A DNA stretch of 6,648 bases from Chloroflexota bacterium (lineage in GTDB: Bacteria > Chloroflexota > Anaerolineae > VGOG01): assembly GCA_030615705.1 (NCBI GenBank), contig JAUWYT010000090.1:1-6648 (forward strand). The letters run 5' to 3'. The position numbers were made by a program, and so were the translations under genes. The notes beneath the pieces were generated by a model. That model searched no databases and had not been told where the DNA came from. It saw nothing but the letters and a program-made list of their open reading frames with translations. Positions 1 to 4,747 of the stretch are shown here, piece after piece (position 1 is the stretch's first letter; each line of letters opens with the position of its first letter).

Positions 1-1
1 G

Positions 2-1174
2 ATAGAGGATAATCTAGAGCAAGATAGGGCGAATCTACAGAGCTTAATGAACAGAGCTGCCAGTGCGCAGGGAGAGATCGATGCTTTAAGTAATAAGATC
101 ACGCTCGGGGAGGAGACTTATGCCATGCTGCTGAGGCAGTATGAGGAGGCTCGTGTGGCCGAAGCAATGCGTGCCAGTAGCATTACTGTTGTTGAGCCAG
201 CCATTGAACCGGAAGTGCCTAGCAAGCCACGCAAGAAGCTGAATATCATGCTGGGCGCACTAGTTGGTCTGGCCGGTGGCACGGGCTTGGCTTTCCTTTT
301 TGAGAACCTAGACACTACGCTTCATACAGTGGAACAGGTAAGGGCCATCGCCGGGTTGCCCATTTTGGGCAAAATACCTGCAGTTAAGATTCATAAACTC
401 AGGGGCCAAGGAGGGATTGCCATTTACACCAACGGCGCCTCTCCTCAAGCAGAGGCCTACCGCCTTTTGCGTACCAATATCTTGTCGCTCAATTACGACT
501 CGCCACTAAAGACGCTGCTGACCACAAGCGCCGAGCGAGAAGAGGGCAAGACAACAGTTGTGGCTAATCTAGCCCAAGCTATGGCACAAGCTGGACGCAA
601 AGTCGTCGCCATAGATGGCGACCTACGACTGCCGGCTTTGCATCACGTCTTTGAACTCCCAAACGAAGTGGGGTTAAGCAGCATCCTCGAGCAGCGGGCC
701 TCTCTGGAAGAAGCATTGCAGAACACTCGGATTCCACGGCTCCAAGTGCTTACAAGCGGACCGCTGCCTTCCAATCCCACCGAATTGCTTGGAGCACCGG
801 AGATGGCTGCGCTGCTAGACCAACTAATCCAGGAGTTTGATATGATTCTGATAGATGCGCCCTCCCTCCTGGCGGTGGCCGATGCCGTTGTGCTGGCCGC
901 CCTCGTTGATAGGGTGGCGGTAGTGGTTGGGCTTGCTCAAGCAAGGCGGGAGGCTGTTGAAGCTGCTCTCAAGCAGTTGGCCGACGTCAAAGTTAAGGCA
1001 GTAGGTGTAATCGTTAATCGAGCGGAGCAAAGTGGCCAATATTATCCCAGAGAACATCCTGGAGAAGAAGTAGACAGATATGGCTCAGGGATAAAGTTGC
1101 CATCATCACTGGGGGCGCGTCTGGCATTGGCCGTGCAGCGGCTATCCTCTTTGCTTGAGAGCGGGCTAAAATAA
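2..1174 (+). CDS. Polysaccharide co-polymerase / BY-family tyrosine kinase (Wzz-Wzc type), 5' partial
   Basis: Inner-membrane regulator of polysaccharide chain length and export, with a cytoplasmic autophosphorylating tyrosine kinase domain. The frame is open from position 2, so the ATG at 47 is internal and the N-terminal part with the first membrane helix is missing. Numbering from that ATG: the end of a periplasmic coiled coil (about 1-48), a Pro-rich stretch (51-61), the second membrane helix (about 66-86), an oligomerisation motif ExxRxxR (E136, R139, R142), Walker A with GKTT at 167-170 (K168), Walker A' AIDGDLR at 188-194, a GPLPSNPTELL block at 238-248, and Walker B MILIDAP at 266-272. 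Tyrosines at 332, 333 and 345 could be a small Tyr cluster. Residues from about 346 to 375 are read out of frame from a decayed SDR gene, so the natural C-terminus has probably been replaced. Base composition looks lower in GC than the genes downstream. The family call is firm; kinase activity is inferred. Confidence 0.93.
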   Translation: MEDNLEQDRANLQSLMNRAASAQGEIDALSNKITLGEETYAMLLRQYEEARVAEAMRASSITVVEPAIEPEVPSKPRKKLNIMLGALVGLAGGTGLAFLFENLDTTLHTVEQVRAIAGLPILGKIPAVKIHKLRGQGGIAIYTNGASPQAEAYRLLRTNILSLNYDSPLKTLLTTSAEREEGKTTVVANLAQAMAQAGRKVVAIDGDLRLPALHHVFELPNEVGLSSILEQRASLEEALQNTRIPRLQVLTSGPLPSNPTELLGAPEMAALLDQLIQEFDMILIDAPSLLAVADAVVLAALVDRVAVVVGLAQARREAVEAALKQLADVKVKAVGVIVNRAEQSGQYYPREHPGEEVDRYGSGIKLPSSLGARLALAVQRLSSLLESGLK

Positions 1175-1221
1175 TGATCGCCAATGTGCAGACAGCCAAG
1201 GATGTGGCAGGGTTTAGTTAG
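1080..1221 (+). pseudogene. 5' remnant of a short-chain dehydrogenase/reductase (SDR) gene
   Basis: In the frame starting at 1090 the DNA reads DKVAIITGGASGIGR and continues AAAILFA, a near-perfect SDR N-terminus: first beta strand, TGxxxGxG cofactor loop and helix A. A TGA at 1156-1158 interrupts it where SDRs usually have Arg (FA-R-EGAK); the reading then continues ERAKIMIANVQ, resembling the second beta strand, fades, and stops at TAG 1219-1221. An ATG at 1080 gives Met-Ala-Gln in a frame one base off; removing one G from the GGG at 1088-1090 would join it to the SDR frame. SDRs are usually about 250 residues, so only about a fifth remains and no Ser-Tyr-Lys catalytic part is visible. The first 95 bases are also translated in another frame as the tail of the upstream kinase. 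The substrate cannot be told from the cofactor-binding end. Confidence 0.75.
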
Positions 1222-1330
1222 AGGACAAGGCGTTAAAGGGCTCCTTGTGCGTACTTTGGAGCAAAGGTTGCCGGTTAAGTTTCACGACTACTATGAGTAT
1301 GGCTGCGCGAGGGGATGGTAAGGGAGCAGA
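1222..1330 (+). other. Short region without a recognisable gene, upstream of the biosynthesis operon
   Basis: This stretch lies between the SDR remnant and the phosphoglycosyl transferase gene. It probably holds the promoter of the operon. The only candidate I can point to is TTGCCG (1268-1273) and TATGAG (1292-1297) with an 18-nt spacer, four of six matches each, which is weak. ACAAGG (1225-1230) can pair with CCTTGT (1243-1248), and CTTTG (1254-1258) with CAAAG (1262-1266), but neither is followed by a T run, so no terminator is called. Confidence 0.35.
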
Positions 1331-2053
1331 ATGCGACAAGAAGCGGTATTGCAATCGCCAGACCAAGTGGCATCCTCAGCACGCATTCATGAAGAGAAAA
1401 GGATGTACTTTTGGTGCAAACGCTGCATGGACATCGTACTGTCCCTGCTGTTTCTCATCATCACGCTTCCACTTTTCTTACTCATTGCCTTGCTGATCAA
1501 GGTGGATTCCCCCGGCCCTGTCATCTTCAGACAGACCCGAATTGGCAAAGATGGGAAGCCTTTTACCTTCGTGAAGTTCCGCTCCATGCGGCAAGATGCG
1601 AATCCTCAGGTCCACCAGGAGCACCTGCGCAGGGTGATTCGTGGGGCTGATACGTCTGGCAACCCAGGGGGTGAGGACAGCGGCGACGGCGGGGAAAGAG
1701 CCGGGAAATTGTCCAACGATGCCCGGGTCACCAGGGTGGGAAGGATTATCAGAAAGACCACTCTGGACGAGTTGCCGCAGCTCCTCAACGTCCTGAAGGG
1801 TGAAATGAGCCTGGTGGGGCCACGGCCACCGCTTCCCTATGAAATGGAGATGTACGAGGACTGGCACATCAGGCGACTGAAAGTGTTGCCGGGCATGGCC
1901 AGCCTTTGGGTGGTGCGCGGCCGTGCCGACATCCCGTTTGATGACCAGGCGCGCATGGACATCGAGTACATCGAGAACCAGTCCCTCTGGCTGGACACTA
2001 AGATTCTCCTGCAAACTCCCTGGGCTGTGGTCTCTGGGGGAGGAGCAGGGTAA
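1331..2053 (+). CDS. Phosphoglycosyl transferase (bacterial sugar transferase, WcaJ/PglC superfamily)
   Basis: Monotopic membrane enzyme that transfers a sugar-1-phosphate from a nucleotide sugar to polyprenyl phosphate, the first membrane step of repeat-unit assembly. The 240-residue protein is the short form without the four-helix N-terminal domain of WbaP/WcaJ. Visible in order: basic KR at 30-31 before a hydrophobic re-entrant helix (about 34-57, with Leu-Pro at 46-47 where relatives often have Ser-Pro), [14 protein letters not shown] at 59-72, FVKFRSM at 80-86, [11 protein letters not shown] at 143-153 with the catalytic Asp-Glu pair (D146, E147), MSLVGPRP at 159-166, and [14 protein letters not shown] at 187-200, a variant of the usual PGITGLWQVSGR. 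A Gly/Asp/Glu-rich stretch at 105-129 is unusual. GGGAG at 1322-1326 supports the ATG at 1331; Met25 (1403) is a possible shorter start that fits the usual family N-terminus. It probably opens the operon. The sugar is not determinable. Confidence 0.93.
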   Translation: MRQEAVLQSPDQVASSARIHEEKRMYFWCKRCMDIVLSLLFLIITLPLFLLIALLIKVDSPGPVIFRQTRIGKDGKPFTFVKFRSMRQDANPQVHQEHLRRVIRGADTSGNPGGEDSGDGGERAGKLSNDARVTRVGRIIRKTTLDELPQLLNVLKGEMSLVGPRPPLPYEMEMYEDWHIRRLKVLPGMASLWVVRGRADIPFDDQARMDIEYIENQSLWLDTKILLQTPWAVVSGGGAG

Positions 2054-2076
2054 CCGACGGGAAGATAGGGGATGAT

Positions 2077-3093
2077 ATGATCAAGGTTGGTGTTATCGGC
2101 TGCGGCTACTGGGGACCTAAGCTGGCCCGCAACTTTCACGAACTGCCTGACGCCTCGCTGGAGTGGGTATGCGACCTCCGCCAGGATCGGCTGGATCACC
2201 ATAGGAAGCTCTACCCCCGGGTGAAGATCACCCAGGACTGCCGTGACCTATGGGCTTCTGATATTGACGCCGTTGCCATCGCCACGCCGGTTTCTACCCA
2301 CCACCGTCTAGCCGTGGGAGCTCTCCAGGCTGGCAAGCATGTTCTGGTGGAGAAACCTCTGGCCGCCTGCGTGCGTGAGGCCGAGGAGATCGTAGCTGAG
2401 GGGGAGCAGCGAGGATTGGTGGTCATGGCTGGCCATACTTTCGAATACAACCCGGCGGTGGAGGCGGTGAAAGCCATCATCGCCAGTGGCGAACTGGGCG
2501 AGATCTACTACATCAACGGCAGCCGGGTCAATCTAGGTCTCTTCCAACCCGATATCAACGTCGTGTGGGACCTGGCCCCCCACGACATCTCTATCCTACG
2601 CTTCATACTGGGATTGGATCCGACGTCCGTCAGCGCCCGGGGCGGGGTGTACGTGCGGCGGGACAAGGGCATCCACGATGTGGCTTACCTGACTGCCTAT
2701 TTCCCTAACGGCGTCCTGGCCGATGTGCGGGTAAGCTGGCTGGACCCGGTAAAGATCCGCCGCTACACCGTGGTGGGGAGCAGGAAGATGCTGGTCTATG
2801 ACGACATCGAACCAAAGAACAAGGTAGTCATCTACGACAAGGGTGTAGAGGTGCCGCCGTATTCGGACACTGAAGAGGAATTCCACATGTCCTATCGCTA
2901 CGGGGAAGCTGTGCCCTATCCGGTGACCTGGGTGGAACCTTTGCGGGTCGAATGCCAGCACTTTATGGATTGCATTCGGGAAGGCAAGGAGCCTCGCAGC
3001 AGCGGTGGGGTCGGACTGAGGGTAGTAAAAATCCTGGAAGCTGCCCAACGGTCGCTTCTGAACGGCGGAATGCGGGAGGACATCGCGTGGTAG
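2077..3093 (+). CDS. wlbA: Gfo/Idh/MocA oxidoreductase, probable UDP-sugar 3-dehydrogenase (WlbA/WbpB-like)
   Basis: Probable NAD-dependent enzyme that oxidises C3 of a UDP-GlcNAc-derived sugar (UDP-GlcNAcA in the known WlbA/WbpB enzymes), making the 3-keto substrate for the aminotransferase two genes on. The 338-residue length is normal. The N-terminal Rossmann fold shows VGVIGCGYWG (4-13), then AIATPVSTHH (67-76) and the family motif VEKP (91-94, K93 the catalytic-type Lys). The C-terminal domain carries WDLAPHD (164-170), where D165 and H169 match the conserved active-site pair. Start: ATG 2077 lies 5 nt after GGGG (2068-2071); an ATG at 2072 in another frame stops after two codons. It begins 23 nt after the phosphoglycosyl transferase and overlaps the acetyltransferase by 7 nt. 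The family is certain. The substrate is inferred from the neighbours; a UDP-GlcNAc 3-dehydrogenase like GnnA is the main alternative. Confidence 0.9.
   Translation: MIKVGVIGCGYWGPKLARNFHELPDASLEWVCDLRQDRLDHHRKLYPRVKITQDCRDLWASDIDAVAIATPVSTHHRLAVGALQAGKHVLVEKPLAACVREAEEIVAEGEQRGLVVMAGHTFEYNPAVEAVKAIIASGELGEIYYINGSRVNLGLFQPDINVVWDLAPHDISILRFILGLDPTSVSARGGVYVRRDKGIHDVAYLTAYFPNGVLADVRVSWLDPVKIRRYTVVGSRKMLVYDDIEPKNKVVIYDKGVEVPPYSDTEEEFHMSYRYGEAVPYPVTWVEPLRVECQHFMDCIREGKEPRSSGGVGLRVVKILEAAQRSLLNGGMREDIAW
3074..3079 (+). promoter_or_regulatory. Ribosome binding site fixing the GTG start of the acetyltransferase
   Basis: GGGAGG lies inside the last codons of the dehydrogenase gene, 7 nt before the GTG at 3087. 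No comparable site precedes the in-frame ATG at 2952, and the residues between 2952 and 3087 do not look like this family. The 7-nt overlap of the two genes suggests translational coupling. Confidence 0.7.
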
Positions 3094-3578
3094 CTGGGGA
3101 CTATATCCGCATTGCCCCGGACGTAAAGCTGGGGCGGGACGTCAGAATCTATGCCTTCGTCAACCTGTATGGCTGTGAGATCGGCGACGAGAGCAAGATC
3201 GGTGCCTTTGCGGAAATCCAGAAAGGTGCTCGGATCGGCAAGCGGGTCAAGGTTTCCAGCCATGCGTTTATCTGCGAGGGCGTGACCATTGAGGACGAAG
3301 TCTTTATCGGCCAGGGGGTGGTGTTCATCAACGACAGATATCCTCAGGCCACCACAGCGGAAGGGGCCTTGCAGACCGAGACAGACTGGCAGGTGGTGCC
3401 CACGTTGGTTAAGCGGAGGGCTTCCATCGGTAGCAACGCTACCATCCTGTGTGGCGTCACCATTGGCGAGGGCGCCATCGTGGGGGCAGGGAGCGTAGTG
3501 ACCAAGGATGTCCCACCCTACACCATCGTAGCCGGCAATCCAGCAAGAGTGATCAGGCAAATTGCCGATCACGAGTAA
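3087..3578 (+). CDS. wlbB: Left-handed beta-helix N-acetyltransferase (WlbB/WbpD-like)
   Basis: Cytoplasmic acetyl-CoA-dependent enzyme, expected to acetylate the 3-amino group of the UDP-sugar made by the neighbouring dehydrogenase and aminotransferase, giving a 2,3-diacetamido sugar nucleotide. The 163 residues, counted from GTG, are almost all hexapeptide repeats of [I/V]-G-x-x type: LGRDVRIYAFV, CEIGDESKIG, ARIGKRVKV, VTIEDEVFIG, then ASIGSNATI, VTIGEGAIVG. A loop interrupts the helix after VVFINDRYP (78-86), a block typical of the WlbB/WbpD group. The C-terminus AGNPARVIR (149-157) is the usual end of these trimeric enzymes. A longer frame opens at ATG 2952, but the added residues are the dehydrogenase gene read in another frame; GTG 3087 with GGGAGG 7 nt upstream is preferred. 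The stop is 24 nt before the aminotransferase. The family is certain; acceptor specificity is inferred. QdtC/FdtC-type enzymes acting on dTDP-sugars share this fold. Confidence 0.9.
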   Translation: MVAGDYIRIAPDVKLGRDVRIYAFVNLYGCEIGDESKIGAFAEIQKGARIGKRVKVSSHAFICEGVTIEDEVFIGQGVVFINDRYPQATTAEGALQTETDWQVVPTLVKRRASIGSNATILCGVTIGEGAIVGAGSVVTKDVPPYTIVAGNPARVIRQIADHE

Positions 3579-3602
3579 CAGTCGGAGGAAATCAAGCCAA
3601 GC

Positions 3603-4742
3603 ATGGAAATACCACTGGTTGATCTGCGAAAGCAGTATGCACCGTTGAAAGATGACATCCTGGGCCGGATCGCGGAGATCCTGGAGGGCATGCGCCTTTT
3701 TCTGGGCCCTAACGTGCAGGCGCTGGAGCAGGAGTTTGCGGCCTTCTGTGGAGTGCCCCATGCCATCGGCGTCAGCGACGGAACCACAGCGCTGCAACTG
3801 GCTCTGATGGCCTGTGGAGTGGGAGCCGGTGACGAAGTGATCACGGTATCCCACACCTTCGTCGCCACCGCTGAGGCCATCATCCTGGTCGGTGCTACAC
3901 CCGTATTTGTGGATATTGATCCCCAGACGTACACCATAGACGTGGGCCAGGTTGGGGAGAGGATCACTGAGCGAACCAGAGCGATCATACCGGTTCACCT
4001 GTACGGGCAGACGGCAGACATGGACCCACTGTTGACCCTGGCTAGGGAGCACGGGTTGTGGGTGATCGAGGACGCCTGCCAGGCCCACGGGGCACGGTAC
4101 AAAGGCCAACGAGCAGGTGCCTTGGGCGACGCGGCAGCGTTCAGTTTCTACTATTCTAAGAACCTGGGTGCCTACGGCGAGGGCGGCATGGTCACGACGA
4201 CCGTGGACGAGATCGCCGAACGAGTGCGGATGCTGCGGGACCACGGCTCGAAGCAGCACTATCACCACGACCTGGTCGGCATGAATGGACGGCTGGACGA
4301 GATCCAGGCCGCCGTCCTGCGGGCCAAGTTGCAGCACCTGGATGCGTGGAATGCTGCGCGCCGTCAGCATGCACAGTTATACGGCGAACTCCTTGCCCAT
4401 AGCCCGGTGGTACCCCCTGTGGAAGCGGATTATGCCGAGTCTGTCTACCATTTGTATGTCATCCGGGTCAAAGCCTGTCCTGAGGTCGCTTTGCTTACAA
4501 GCCGAAGGAATCGAGATGGGTTGAGAGCCTACCTGCACGACAAGGGCATTGCCACGGGAATCCACTATCCCATTCCCATTCACTTGCAGCCGGCTTATCG
4601 TGATCTTGGCTACGAGAAGGGAAGCTTCCCCGTCACCGAGGAATACGCCGAGCAGATTATATCCCTGCCGATGTACGCCGAACTCACACCAGGCTCGATA
4701 GAATATGTAGCCGAGGCCATCAGAGATTTTGGAAAGGAATGA
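3603..4742 (+). CDS. wlbC: DegT/DnrJ/EryC1/StrS-family PLP sugar aminotransferase (WlbC/WbpE-like)
   Basis: PLP-dependent aminotransferase, expected to convert the 3-keto UDP-sugar made by the dehydrogenase into a 3-amino sugar, usually with glutamate as amino donor. The 379 residues cover the whole family fold. Motifs: IPLVDLRKQY (3-12), the standard start of the family; GVSDGTTALQLAL (56-68) for phosphate binding; VIEDACQAHGA (154-164), with D157 and Q160 placed to hold the PLP ring; and SFYYSKNLGAYGEGGM (181-196), with K186 as the Schiff-base lysine. The end, SLPMYAELT, is also typical. ATG 3603 is the only sensible start. GGAGG (3584-3588) is 14 nt away, a rather long spacing, so initiation may be modest. 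The next gene starts 5 nt after its stop. Dehydrogenase and acetyltransferase neighbours support a C3-aminating role; without them a dTDP-keto-sugar aminotransferase (QdtB/FdtB type) would be equally likely. Confidence 0.92.
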   Translation: MEIPLVDLRKQYAPLKDDILGRIAEILEGMRLFLGPNVQALEQEFAAFCGVPHAIGVSDGTTALQLALMACGVGAGDEVITVSHTFVATAEAIILVGATPVFVDIDPQTYTIDVGQVGERITERTRAIIPVHLYGQTADMDPLLTLAREHGLWVIEDACQAHGARYKGQRAGALGDAAAFSFYYSKNLGAYGEGGMVTTTVDEIAERVRMLRDHGSKQHYHHDLVGMNGRLDEIQAAVLRAKLQHLDAWNAARRQHAQLYGELLAHSPVVPPVEADYAESVYHLYVIRVKACPEVALLTSRRNRDGLRAYLHDKGIATGIHYPIPIHLQPAYRDLGYEKGSFPVTEEYAEQIISLPMYAELTPGSIEYVAEAIRDFGKE

Positions 4743-4747
4743 TCTCT

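Noticed and set aside
1225..1266. Inverted repeats ACAAGG/CCTTGT and CTTTG/CAAAG as a terminator
   Set aside because: The stems are only 5-6 bp and no T run follows, so neither looks like an intrinsic terminator.
1268..1297. Sigma-70-like promoter TTGCCG / TATGAG with 18-nt spacing
   Set aside because: Only four of six matches in each box; not strong enough for a feature of its own, so it is mentioned only in the description of the gap.
1245..1496. An 83-codon + strand frame over the start of the phosphoglycosyl transferase gene
   Set aside because: It overlaps the clear N-terminus and membrane helix of the transferase in another frame and has no recognisable domain.
2952..3086. Longer N-terminus for the acetyltransferase, from ATG 2952
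   Set aside because: The extra residues are the dehydrogenase gene in another frame and do not resemble the family; GTG 3087 has a strong ribosome site at the right distance.
2916..4370. A 484-codon open frame on the minus strand opposite the dehydrogenase end, acetyltransferase and aminotransferase
   Set aside because: It lies antisense to three genes with clear family motifs, its translation shows no domain, and it is rich in His, Gln, Asp and Gly, as expected from the complement of GC-rich coding DNA.
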